A stretch of DNA of 64,000 nt from VGWG01 sp964580075 (lineage in GTDB: Bacteria; Verrucomicrobiota; Kiritimatiellia; RFP12; JAAYNR01), in NCBI GenBank assembly GCA_964580075.1, contig CAZOJL010000001.1, positions 1 through 64,000 on the forward strand, given 5' to 3'. Each line of letters starts with the position of its first letter. Position 1 is the first letter of the stretch. Made by a program: the position numbers and the translations under genes. Below the pieces are notes generated by a model that did not search any database, was not told the origin of the DNA, and worked only from the letters and a program-made list of their open reading frames with translations. Shown here in pieces: positions 11,633-20,474 of this stretch.

Positions 11633-13586
11633 TCATCCCCAGTCGCAAAACCGGCAGCACCTCCTGCTGAAGGGTGGTGTCGAGATCGAACAGCGCAAAT
11701 CCCGGGCATCCAGCCTGGCGCAAGGCGTTGATCTGGTCGATCACCTGGATCGGATCGAGACGGCTCTCGGCGGCGGTCACGCCCAGACCGGGGAGGACCC
11801 GCCGCGCCTGAGCCTTATTGCGCGTCTGGTCGGTTACCAGCGCGGCGAAGGCGTCGAGGCTTTCGGTGTAGTTCATCGGCATCACATAGTCGACGAGCCT
11901 GTTGCGCAGCCAGGCCTCCCAATCCTGTCCCACCGCCTCCACGCAGGAGGGGTATTTGCCGAAAACAGCGGCTGTCAACCATTTGCCGGGTGCGTGCGCG
12001 CGCATGGCCAGCCGGGCATCCCCCACGAACCGCCCGACCTGTTCCGTCCGCCAGCGCATGAACGCGATCCGCTCCGCGCCGCCCACCGTCACCGCCTGCG
12101 GCCACATCGTGAGGCGGTGTCCCAGCGCCTGCTCGAAACGTGGGCGAACCGACGGTCCGAGACTGCCGCTGAAATCGGGATAACGAACAAAGTCCAGGTG
12201 GACGCCATCGGGCGCGTAACGCACCGCCACCTCGCGCACCGCCCGCGTCAGATAGTCACGCACGTCGGGCACAGCCGGATCAAGCCACGGCCGATCGCGG
12301 CCGTCCGGCTGCGTGAGCAACCAGCCGCGTTGGCTGAAGATGGCCATCCGCTCAGTTGTCGCCTGCTCGGTGCTGAAGCAAAGCAACCAGGCATGCACCC
12401 GGATCCCATAGGGGCGGGCCGCGTCGATGCACGCCCGGAGTTGGTCTCCCTGCTCTTCAAAAATACGCGAACGCGGCAGCACGTCGCTTGCATAATGGGC
12501 AAAACCCGCCCCGCCGACATTCACCAGAAGATCGGACACCCCCGCCGCATCGAGCATCATGCATGTCCGTTTCCAATTGCCGGGATAGAGCCCCATCCCG
12601 GAATGATCCCACACGGCGCGGATCTCCCCGCCACGCACGGTCTGCAGCAGCCCGTAGACCTCGCGCATCCGCCCCTGCAGCGTCAGGGCGCCGTTCCACG
12701 CGTCGGCGCCCTTGCCGACACGCAGCAGCTCACGGGTTTTCCGCTCCCATCGTGCCGCCGCCTGCGCCGCCGCGACCGCCCGTTTCCGTCTGGCGGGATC
12801 GGCGACTTTCCGTGCCGCCACCTCGATCGCCGCAGGCGAGGCGTAGGCCCCCGCGCGTGACGCCTGTTCCACGAGCCGCACGGCGGCCTTCCCCCACAAC
12901 TCCGGATCGGCCGAGCCTGCCAATGCCAGCAGTAAACGCCCCTTGGCCTCCGCGTCGCCGTCGGCCAGCAACACATGCGTCATCCAATATCCCTGGGGCG
13001 ACACCAGCCACGCCGGATCGGTCGCCCGGCCCGCACGATCAACCCACCACGCCAGCACCGTTGAACGCCCGGTGATCGGTTCCGCCCCCATCAGGTTGGG
13101 AGACGTCTGCCGGATCTCCTCAGGCACGCCCATCGGACGCGACTCCACAAAGCGCATTGCCGACCAACGGCCGTCCGCACCCGCCCGTTGGTACCCGGTC
13201 ACGCGCACGCCCATCAGATCGGCGAGGGGCGCCGACGCCGAATAGCAGACAATCAGCCGTCCGCCCCGGTCGATGAAGGCGCGGCACGCGGCAACCTGCG
13301 TGGGTGTCGGCTGCGAAACATAGACGAGCGCCACCACCCGCTGCCCTTGCAGCTTCTGGTCCAGAAGCGTGTCGTCCGTCACGTCGGCTTCAAGCCCCAC
13401 CTCGCGGAACCAGCGCACCACGTGCCGCGCCAGCGCCGCGGCAAAGCGCCGCTCGCCCTCCGGAACCGACTCGTGCCCATGGACCACCCGCAGGTCCGAC
13501 GCCGTTGCCCCCTGCGCGCACCCCAGCGCCACGAGGACGACTATCACGCGCGCCAGCACCCCTCTGCACGTCCGTCTTGCACGCAT
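11625..13586 (-). CDS. secreted GHL10 (glycoside hydrolase-like) protein
   Basis: 653 residues with a signal peptide (VLARVIVVLVALGCAQGATA). The N-terminal third looks like a ThuA/glutamine amidotransferase-like fold (VVALVYVSQ, GGRLIVCYSASAPL). The C-terminal half is a TIM-barrel hydrolase-like domain of the DUF187/GHL10 family: GGEIRAVWDHSGMGLYPG, GIRVHAWLLCF, DGVHLDFVRYPDF and DYVMPMNYTES. The conserved acids in HLDFVRYP suggest polysaccharide hydrolysis outside the cytoplasm, but no substrate is proven for the family. ATG 13586 begins the signal peptide. It starts only 8 bases after the DUF711 stop, which suggests cotranscription with a functionally unlike gene. Confidence 0.85.
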   Translation of the reverse strand: MRARRTCRGVLARVIVVLVALGCAQGATASDLRVVHGHESVPEGERRFAAALARHVVRWFREVGLEADVTDDTLLDQKLQGQRVVALVYVSQPTPTQVAACRAFIDRGGRLIVCYSASAPLADLMGVRVTGYQRAGADGRWSAMRFVESRPMGVPEEIRQTSPNLMGAEPITGRSTVLAWWVDRAGRATDPAWLVSPQGYWMTHVLLADGDAEAKGRLLLALAGSADPELWGKAAVRLVEQASRAGAYASPAAIEVAARKVADPARRKRAVAAAQAAARWERKTRELLRVGKGADAWNGALTLQGRMREVYGLLQTVRGGEIRAVWDHSGMGLYPGNWKRTCMMLDAAGVSDLLVNVGGAGFAHYASDVLPRSRIFEEQGDQLRACIDAARPYGIRVHAWLLCFSTEQATTERMAIFSQRGWLLTQPDGRDRPWLDPAVPDVRDYLTRAVREVAVRYAPDGVHLDFVRYPDFSGSLGPSVRPRFEQALGHRLTMWPQAVTVGGAERIAFMRWRTEQVGRFVGDARLAMRAHAPGKWLTAAVFGKYPSCVEAVGQDWEAWLRNRLVDYVMPMNYTESLDAFAALVTDQTRNKAQARRVLPGLGVTAAESRLDPIQVIDQINALRQAGCPGFALFDLDTTLQQEVLPVLRLGMME

Positions 13587-13594
13587 CGAAAACC

Positions 13595-14968
13595 TCAATT
13601 CATCAACGCATGGATGGGCGCCGGGATATGTCCCCCGCGTCCGACGAAGGTCTCCGCGCCCTGCGGGCACGCGGGCGCAGTCACGACACCCGCACCAAAA
13701 AGACCGCCAAAATCAACCCGCTCGCCCATCGCCGCGTCCGGCACCGGAATCACCCGCACACCCGTGGTCTTGCGGGTTGAAATGCCGATCGCGGCCTCGT
13801 CCATGATGATCCCCGCCAGGCAGGCCTCGGTCGTGTCGCCGGGGAGCAGGATCATGTCCAGCCCGACCGAACAGACCGCCGTCATGGCCTCCAGCTTCTC
13901 CAACGTCAGATCCCCCCTCTCGACCGCAGCCGAGAGGGCGTGGTCTTCCATCACGGGGATAAACGCGCCAGAAAGCCCGCCCACCGCACTGGAGGCGAAC
14001 GCGCCTCCCTTCTTGACCGCATCATTGAGCAGCATCACGGCGGCGGTTGTCCCCGGCGCTCCGACGCGCGCCACCCCCATCGCCTGATAAATCTCTCCGA
14101 CGCTGTCCCCCACCCGCGGAGTCGGCGCCAGCGAGAGATCCACGACGCCGAAGGGAATGCCCAGGCGGTTGGCCACCTCGCGGCCGATCAACTCACCCGT
14201 GCGTGTGACGCGGAACGCGGTATGTTTGATCTCCTCGGCAATCCGGTCGAGCGTCGCGTCGGGATAGCGCGCCACCAGGCGGTCGATCGCCCGTTTCACC
14301 ACGCCGGGTCCGCTCACGCCGACGTTGATCACGCACTCGGGCTCGCCGGCGCCGAGCAGCGCGCCCGCCATGAACGGGTTATCCTCGGGCATGTTGGCAA
14401 ACACCACGATCTTCGCCGCGCCAAACCCGCGTTGCGCCCGGGTCGCCTGCGCGGTGGCGATGATCTGTCGCGCGACCAGGCGAATCGCATCCACATTCAT
14501 CCCCGCGCGGGTTGTGCCCACATTGATCGAGGCGCATACCCGCCCGGTCTGCGCGAGGGCCTGCGGCAGCGCCTCCAGCAGCGTCCGCTCGCCCGGCGTC
14601 ATCCCCTTGTGCACCAGCGCCGAGAACCCGCCGAGCAGATCAATCCGCACCGCGTCGGCCGCGCGGTCGAGCGCCTGCGCCACCTTCACCGCCGTTTCAA
14701 CGGTGTGCCCCTCGAGAAGAATCGAGGCGGGCGAGATCGCGATCCGCTTGTTGACGATCGGCAGGCCGTATTTTGCCGACACCTCGTCGCAATACGCCAC
14801 ATGATTCCCCGCGAGGGTGATGATCCGCTCGTACACCGCGCGCGCCAGCGCCTCGGGGTCTCGCCCCGCGCACACGTTGAGGTTGATGCCCAGGGTGACG
14901 GTGCGCACATCGAGGTTCTCCTGCTCGACCATGCGGAGGGTGTCTAGAATGTCTTGGCGTGCGATCAT
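13595..14968 (-). CDS. PFL/DUF711 (UPF0210) family protein
   Basis: 457 residues with UPF0210 features: an N-terminal stretch (MVEQENLDVRTVTLGINLNV) and Gly-rich segments (VNVGVSGPGVVKRAI, PTPRVGDSVGEIYQAMG). It belongs to the pyruvate-formate-lyase-like superfamily, but a glycyl-radical function is not established. ATG 14968 lies 3 bases after the ACT gene stop, with GGGGAA upstream. DUF711 and ACT-domain genes are commonly paired in other bacteria, which supports both calls. Confidence 0.88.
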   Translation of the reverse strand: MIARQDILDTLRMVEQENLDVRTVTLGINLNVCAGRDPEALARAVYERIITLAGNHVAYCDEVSAKYGLPIVNKRIAISPASILLEGHTVETAVKVAQALDRAADAVRIDLLGGFSALVHKGMTPGERTLLEALPQALAQTGRVCASINVGTTRAGMNVDAIRLVARQIIATAQATRAQRGFGAAKIVVFANMPEDNPFMAGALLGAGEPECVINVGVSGPGVVKRAIDRLVARYPDATLDRIAEEIKHTAFRVTRTGELIGREVANRLGIPFGVVDLSLAPTPRVGDSVGEIYQAMGVARVGAPGTTAAVMLLNDAVKKGGAFASSAVGGLSGAFIPVMEDHALSAAVERGDLTLEKLEAMTAVCSVGLDMILLPGDTTEACLAGIIMDEAAIGISTRKTTGVRVIPVPDAAMGERVDFGGLFGAGVVTAPACPQGAETFVGRGGHIPAPIHALMN

Positions 14969-14971
14969 GGA

Positions 14972-15538
14972 TCAGTTCCCCGCAAGCAGGTTGTGGATCG
15001 CGCCGATCTCGCTCGTGGCGCGAAAGATGTTCTGATGGCAAATCGAGGCGCGCAACCCGCGCTGGGCCATCGCGGCGCGGAAGTCGGCCTGCACCTGACG
15101 GAAGTCGGCCTCGGGCGGCAGGACAACCTCGGCGATGTAGACCACATCGTCCTGCTCCCCCTCAACCATCCAGTCAATGATGTTGATTCCCCGGTCGACA
15201 AAGAACTGGCTGATGCCATAGACCGTTCCCGGGCGATCAGGGCCGCGTGTGGTGACAACATAGGGTGATCCGGCGGGGAGGGGTGTGGGCGGCCGCGTGA
15301 CAAAGGACCGCACCGAGACGGCTGCCGCGGCCTCGAGCGCACCGGACAGCGACGCCGTGAGCACGCCAGCGTCAGTGGCAGGCGTAAAAGCGGCCGTGAA
15401 TACGAGATTGAAGAATCCGTGCACGGTGGTCTGGCGAATCGCCGCAATGTTGCCACCGTGCGCGTAGACCACCCGCGTCACATCCCGGAGGATGCCCACG
15501 CGGTCAGGCGTCAATACAGAAATAACGGCTTGTTCCAT
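14972..15538 (-). CDS. tandem ACT-domain protein (GcvR-like)
   Basis: 188 residues with two ACT domains. The first begins ISVLTPDRVGILRDVTRVV; the second is near residue 95 (YVVTTRGPDRPGTVYGISQF). ACT domains bind small ligands, often amino acids, and this arrangement is like GcvR/UPF0237 regulators. It is the first gene of the ACT, DUF711, GHL10 run. ATG 15538 is chosen because the domain begins at once and AAGGGGG lies upstream; ATG 15592 would add an unconserved tail. Confidence 0.85.
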   Translation of the reverse strand: MEQAVISVLTPDRVGILRDVTRVVYAHGGNIAAIRQTTVHGFFNLVFTAAFTPATDAGVLTASLSGALEAAAAVSVRSFVTRPPTPLPAGSPYVVTTRGPDRPGTVYGISQFFVDRGINIIDWMVEGEQDDVVYIAEVVLPPEADFRQVQADFRAAMAQRGLRASICHQNIFRATSEIGAIHNLLAGN

Positions 15539-15615
15539 AAGGATCGTGACCCCCTTCGGAAGCGGCTGTCCGAAGCCCCCGGCTCCAGACACTCCACGAG
15601 ATGCCCCCGCTCGTT

Positions 15616-16689
15616 TTAAAGCAATGTCGGCGTGAGTTCGGCGTGCGACGGAAGCGTTTCAAGCGAAGCCTGGAGCAGCCGGATGCTGTTCTCCACATCG
15701 CTCAGACTCACGGTTTCAACCGCGCTATGCATGTACCGAAGCGGTACACTGATCAGCGCGACGGCGGCACCGACACCGGCCTGGCGCATCGCCCAGGCAT
15801 TGGTCGAGCTGCCGCGGCTGCGGACCTGCCGCTGACAGGCGATGGCCTGCGCGGCAGCGGTCTTCTCAATGTGGCCGCGCAGCACCGGATGGTAGGTCGG
15901 GCCGTAGCAAATGATCGGCCCTTTGCCGAGGGCGACATCACCGACCAACTTGTTGTCGTTTCCGGGGGTGTCCGACGCGAAGCCGACATCCACGCAGATG
16001 CCGGCGTGCGGACGGATCGCATACGCCGCAGTGGTCGCGCCGACAAGCCCCAACTCCTCCTGCACAGACGCAACCAGGTGGATTTCGACAGGCAGCGGTT
16101 TGCCTGCCACGCGACGGAACGCCTCGGTGACGACGAACGCGCCCACGCGGTTGTCGAACCCCCGGCACGACACGCGGTCCCCCGCAAGCGGACGCCAGCC
16201 GGCGTCGATCACGGCCGGAGCCCCCAACTCGACCAGAGACTCGGCCTCCGCCCGACTGGCCGCGCCGATGTCAACCGTGATGTCGGTCAGCTCTTTCGGG
16301 GCGACCTTGTCCCGTTCATCCTGCTTCATCAGATGCATCGGGCGAACGCCGAACACGCCGTTGACCGGGCCGGAACGCCCCTGGATAATGACCCGCTCGC
16401 CCGCAAGCAGCGGCACCATCACACCGCCAATGGCGGTCAGGGTGAGAAACCCCTTTTCGTCGATGTATTGCACCATGAACCCGATCTCGTCACAATGCCC
16501 CTCGATCATCACCCGCATCGGAGCGCCGGGGTTGAGGATGGCGTGCAGGTTTCCGTGCAGGTCGAGCGCAACCGACGCCGCATGCGGTTTGAGGGCGGCG
16601 GCCAACAGACGCAGGCCATCCGACTCCCATCCGGAAGGCGTCGGTGTCGCCAACAGCCGTTTCAGCAATTCCAGCGCAGGTGCATCCAT
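15616..16689 (-). CDS. M42 family aminopeptidase
   Basis: 357 residues of the M42 (glutamyl aminopeptidase / FrvX-like) family. Metal and catalytic residues are visible: EGHCDEIGF (His, Asp), FDNRVGA (bridging Asp), QEELGLVGA (catalytic Glu pair), VDVGFASDTPG (Asp) and RYMHSAVET (His). It should trim N-terminal residues from peptides in the cytoplasm with a two-metal site. AGGGG abuts ATG 16695, so ATG 16689, with about 6-base spacing, is the better start. It is divergent from the secretin operon and upstream of the ACT gene on the same strand. Confidence 0.9.
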   Translation of the reverse strand: MDAPALELLKRLLATPTPSGWESDGLRLLAAALKPHAASVALDLHGNLHAILNPGAPMRVMIEGHCDEIGFMVQYIDEKGFLTLTAIGGVMVPLLAGERVIIQGRSGPVNGVFGVRPMHLMKQDERDKVAPKELTDITVDIGAASRAEAESLVELGAPAVIDAGWRPLAGDRVSCRGFDNRVGAFVVTEAFRRVAGKPLPVEIHLVASVQEELGLVGATTAAYAIRPHAGICVDVGFASDTPGNDNKLVGDVALGKGPIICYGPTYHPVLRGHIEKTAAAQAIACQRQVRSRGSSTNAWAMRQAGVGAAVALISVPLRYMHSAVETVSLSDVENSIRLLQASLETLPSHAELTPTLL

Positions 16690-16859
16690 GGTCATCCCCT
16701 TTTTTTCACGGCATCATACCACACTCCGCCGACCTGTCACAGAATTCCGTATCGTTCATTCTTGCAATACCCCGGCCGTTATGGCACCCTCTTTTCGTTG
16801 TAATGCGGTTGCGGCATGCGCAAACGCGACAGGAACGTGACAACGACAGGAACGTGACG

Positions 16860-18239
16860 ATGAAACAAGGTCTTCTCAACTCGCTTATCCTGGTGATGAT
16901 GGCGGTACTGGCGGTCGATGAGGTGTTGGCCCAGCAGCCCCCCGGTCGCGCGCGCAGGCGGCCCGAAGCACCGGCGAGTGTGAACGGAACGGCTGGCGAA
17001 ATCAAGGTGACGGCGGAACGCGCGGCGGAACCGGTTCCGGAAGCGGCTCCGGCACCGGAAGCGGCTCCCGAAGCCGCTCCGGGATCCGGCGGCGCGCTCG
17101 AAGATTACGCCCGCATTGCGGCGAGTTTCGCCGCCGAGGCCAACAGCGACCAGGTCGTCCGTTTTCATCGCTGCCTGCATATCCGCGGCGACACGCTGGC
17201 GCAAGCGCTGGAAAACTTCATGACACCGGCGGGAACGGTCGCGGCCAACGAAGAGTCTGATCTCGTGGTGATTTCGGACGTAGCCGACAATCTCGAGCTG
17301 TTGCTCGAGGTCGCCGCCCAACTGGATCAGCCGGTCGGCCAGGTGCTGATCGAGGCGCGGATCGTTGAATTCAGCGTCGACAGCGATTTCCAGAAAGAGG
17401 TCAATCTCGAATTCCAACGACTGAGCAACGTGACCGGGATTCCCAGTCTGCCGCCGAACTACATGGATTTCGTCGGACGCCTCACCGACGCGTTCATTGA
17501 TCCGGGAAGCAACCCGCTGGCCACACGCGGCAGCCTCTCCTACATGCGCTGGGATGCGGGCAAGGAGAGCCTGCTCACCGTTTTCATCCGTTTTCTGGAG
17601 AACAACGGCAAAGCCAAAATCCTGTCGGCGCCGAACCTGATCCTGCGGCGCGGCAGCGAGGGGAGCATCATCACCGGGGAGGAAGTGCCGATCCAGACGC
17701 AAACGATCACCTCCGGCTCCGTCAGCACATCGACCACCTTCAAAAGCGTCGGCATCAAATTGCGGGTCATCCCGATCACCGTCGACAACGGCCGCATCCG
17801 TCTGCAGGTCAATCCCGAAGTATCCAATGTCAACCGCTACGACGAGAAAACGGGCGCGCCGATCATCGCCGTCCGCAGCGCCAACACCGAGCTGGATGTA
17901 GGCGATGGTCAACTCGTATCGATCGGCGGCCTCCTCCGCAGCGAGGAAATCGAACGGCAGCGGCGGGTGCCGATCCTCTCCCGCATCCCCCTGCTCGGGC
18001 AACTCTTCCGGGGCACCACCCGGCGCAGCGTGCAGACCCAGTTGGTCATTTTCCTGCGGGCCACCGTGCTGGATCAGGCGCTGGACACGTTGCCGCCGTT
18101 GCGCAACCTCGAACTGCCGCCGGAAATCCAAAGCCAGATCGATCATGAGGAGGCGCGTCTGAGTCTGCCGCGCCCGAGCCTGCGCGACGACCTCAAGAAA
18201 CTCGCTGACGGGAACCGGCAGGAGACGCAACCGGAATGA
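16860..18239 (+). CDS. secretin (GspD/PilQ superfamily)
   Basis: 459 residues. Signal peptide at 1-25 (LLNSLILVMMAVLAVDEVLA), a Pro/Ala/Glu-rich linker, a short N-domain (QVLIEARIVEF) and the secretin beta-barrel domain (AKILSAPNLILRRGSEGSII, then VPILSRIPLLGQLF). Secretins form large outer-membrane gates for type II/III secretion or pili. It is shorter than a typical GspD, with fewer N-domains. No type II secretion genes are nearby. It overlaps the next gene by ATGA and heads an adaptor/ABC transporter operon. AGGAA lies 6 bases before ATG 16860, within a small tandem duplication of GACAGGAACGTGAC. Confidence 0.9.
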   Translation: MKQGLLNSLILVMMAVLAVDEVLAQQPPGRARRRPEAPASVNGTAGEIKVTAERAAEPVPEAAPAPEAAPEAAPGSGGALEDYARIAASFAAEANSDQVVRFHRCLHIRGDTLAQALENFMTPAGTVAANEESDLVVISDVADNLELLLEVAAQLDQPVGQVLIEARIVEFSVDSDFQKEVNLEFQRLSNVTGIPSLPPNYMDFVGRLTDAFIDPGSNPLATRGSLSYMRWDAGKESLLTVFIRFLENNGKAKILSAPNLILRRGSEGSIITGEEVPIQTQTITSGSVSTSTTFKSVGIKLRVIPITVDNGRIRLQVNPEVSNVNRYDEKTGAPIIAVRSANTELDVGDGQLVSIGGLLRSEEIERQRRVPILSRIPLLGQLFRGTTRRSVQTQLVIFLRATVLDQALDTLPPLRNLELPPEIQSQIDHEEARLSLPRPSLRDDLKKLADGNRQETQPE

Positions 18240-19756
18240 AGCAAGAGGCGTCCAGAATGCGCGTGGGACGCGTGCTGCTGGTTGCCGTAGCCCTGGCGGC
18301 CGCCGGGGTCGGCGGTGTCACCGCGTGGCGCCGCGCAGGCGCCACGCAACGTGACGGGAAAGACAGCGAGACGCGGGATCGCTATGCAACGGTGCAGCGG
18401 GGAGACTTTAACATCGCCCTGGAGATCGATGGCAATCTGGACGCGATCAAGCACCACATGATCCGTCCCGAGAACCGCACGGGGCGCTACGGGCTGGAAA
18501 TCGTCGAGTTGGTTGCCGACCGCAGCGCCGTGAAGGCCGGCGATGTGCTGTTCCGGTTTTCCGAAGAGAAACACGTCATTGAACAAGACCGGTTGCAGTT
18601 GGCGCTCGCCGACGAGCAGACCAGCCTCAACCTGGCCGAGCAGGACCTCGATATGACCCGCGCCGGCAACCTGAGCTCCATCCGGGCCGCCTATGACCAA
18701 CTGCGGTCCGCCGCGGATGCGCTCTCCCGCTATGAAGAGGAGGACGCCCGGCGCACGCGCAGCGAACTTCAGACCGCCATTCAGTCGGCGCGGGCCAAGC
18801 TCAGCCAAACGCGCACTGAACTCTCCGCCGCGCGCGCCCAGTTGTCGGATGCCCAGATGCAGGATCCCGACCGCGTGGCGGAACTGGAAAAGCTGGTGCG
18901 GGACAAAATCCAGGCCGTCAAAACCGTCGGTGACGAGTTGGACAAGGCGAGCGGAAATCTCCGTATCTTCAAGCAATACGACCATCCGCAGAAGATGAGG
19001 ACTTTGCAAGAGAGCCTCACCAAGGCGGAAATGGCCCTGCAGCGCGACCTGGTCAACGCGGCCGGCAATCTGGTCAAGGATCAGCGGGTGATCCAGAATC
19101 ACCGGGAGCGTATCCGCCAAGTGGAGGAGGAATTGACCCAGATGGCCACCATCCGCAAGGCGCTCGTCCTGCGGGCGCCGACCGATGGCATCGTCACCAT
19201 GGGCGACCCGAATCGGCGGGCGTGGGGTCAGCCGGAAGAGATCAAGGTCGGCAGCACGTTTGGCGAGGGTCAGGTGATCGCCTCGATTCCCGATTTGTCA
19301 CGTTTCCTGGTGCGGGTCGATCTACCCGAGGAGTTCCGTTCCCGCATCACCACGGGGCTGCGCGCCATCTTGAGGAGCAAGGCGGTACCCGACCTGGTGA
19401 TGGAGGGGAGCATCTCGCAGATTGCCGCCATGGCCCAGAATGTGGTGCATTGGGATCGTTCAAGTCCCAAGATCTATCCCGTCGAAGTCGCCACAGAGAC
19501 CATGGACCCCCGGCTGATGCCGGGAATGACGATGCGGGTCGAAATCATCGTTGAAACCGTGACAAACGTCCTGCATCTGCCGATCGAAGCGATCTTCCAG
19601 CGCGAAGGGAAGACGTTTGCGCGGGTCAAGGGGGTGACGGGAGTCGAAGAGCGGCCCGTGACCACGGGCCGGACTTCCAACAGTTTCGTGGAAATACTCT
19701 CCGGTTTGGAGGCGGGCGAGCGCGTCACCCTCTATCAACCCGGCGTGGCAAAGTGA
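18236..19756 (+). CDS. MacA/HlyD-like periplasmic adaptor
   Basis: 506 residues. An N-terminal membrane anchor (VGRVLLVAVALAAAGVGGV) is followed by a barrel/lipoyl half-motif (RYATVQRGDFNIALEIDGNL), a long coiled-coil hairpin at about 120-310, and the second lipoyl and beta-barrel part (LRAPTDGIVTMGDP, then LMPGMTMRVEIIVETV). It is longer than MacA, mainly in the coiled coil. It should bridge the inner-membrane ABC transporter to an outer-membrane channel, here presumably the secretin. The ATGA overlap with the secretin implies translational coupling. Confidence 0.88.
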   Translation: MKQEASRMRVGRVLLVAVALAAAGVGGVTAWRRAGATQRDGKDSETRDRYATVQRGDFNIALEIDGNLDAIKHHMIRPENRTGRYGLEIVELVADRSAVKAGDVLFRFSEEKHVIEQDRLQLALADEQTSLNLAEQDLDMTRAGNLSSIRAAYDQLRSAADALSRYEEEDARRTRSELQTAIQSARAKLSQTRTELSAARAQLSDAQMQDPDRVAELEKLVRDKIQAVKTVGDELDKASGNLRIFKQYDHPQKMRTLQESLTKAEMALQRDLVNAAGNLVKDQRVIQNHRERIRQVEEELTQMATIRKALVLRAPTDGIVTMGDPNRRAWGQPEEIKVGSTFGEGQVIASIPDLSRFLVRVDLPEEFRSRITTGLRAILRSKAVPDLVMEGSISQIAAMAQNVVHWDRSSPKIYPVEVATETMDPRLMPGMTMRVEIIVETVTNVLHLPIEAIFQREGKTFARVKGVTGVEERPVTTGRTSNSFVEILSGLEAGERVTLYQPGVAK

Positions 19757-19762
19757 CCGGCT

Positions 19763-20470
19763 ATGGCGCTGCTGACTTTTAACGGTGTGACCAAGACCTA
19801 CTACGAAGGCGCGACGCCGGTGCATGCGGTGCGCGAGGTGAGTTTCACCATTCCGACCGGCCAGTTCATAGCGGTCATGGGCGCCTCGGGATCGGGCAAA
19901 TCGACCATCCTCAATATCGTCGGTATGCTCGACCGCCCTACCGCCGGCACGTACATACTCGAAACAACCGACGTCTCGTCGTTGAGCGACAATGCGATGT
20001 CCGATATTCGCTGCCGGCGGATCGGCATCGTCTTCCAATCGTTCAACCTGTTCACCCAGTTCAGCGTGTTCGAAAACGTGTGCACCCCGATGCGCTATGC
20101 CCGCATCCCGCCATCTGTCATGCGGGCCAGGGCCCACGAACTGATCGAGTTGCTCGGGCTGGGGCACCGCTTGAGGCACCGGCCGTCGCAATTGTCGGGC
20201 GGCGAACGCCAACGGGTGGCTATCGCGCGCGCGCTGGCCAACGACCCGCCGTTGGTGCTGGCCGATGAGCCGACCGGCAATCTGGACGAGAAAACGGGCG
20301 ATGACGTCATGCGCATTCTCACCGGGCTGGTTGATCACGGCCGCACCGTTGTCATGGTCACCCACAACCCCGCCTACGAGCAAATCGTCGACCGGGTGAT
20401 CCGCCTGCACGACGGCACCATTGTCGAAGACCGGCCGGGCGGACGCCGGGCAGCCAGGACGGGGAGGTAA
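19763..20470 (+). CDS. MacB/LolD-type ABC transporter ATPase
   Basis: 235 residues. Walker A GASGSGKST at about 40-48, signature LSGGERQRVAIARAL near 147, Walker B LVLADEPTGNLD near 168 and H-loop VMVTHNP. It belongs to the MacB/LolD/FtsE class of mechanotransmission transporters. It lies 6 bases after the adaptor and 4 bases before the permease, clearly in one operon. Confidence 0.95.
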   Translation: MALLTFNGVTKTYYEGATPVHAVREVSFTIPTGQFIAVMGASGSGKSTILNIVGMLDRPTAGTYILETTDVSSLSDNAMSDIRCRRIGIVFQSFNLFTQFSVFENVCTPMRYARIPPSVMRARAHELIELLGLGHRLRHRPSQLSGGERQRVAIARALANDPPLVLADEPTGNLDEKTGDDVMRILTGLVDHGRTVVMVTHNPAYEQIVDRVIRLHDGTIVEDRPGGRRAARTGR

Positions 20471-20474
20471 GGCC

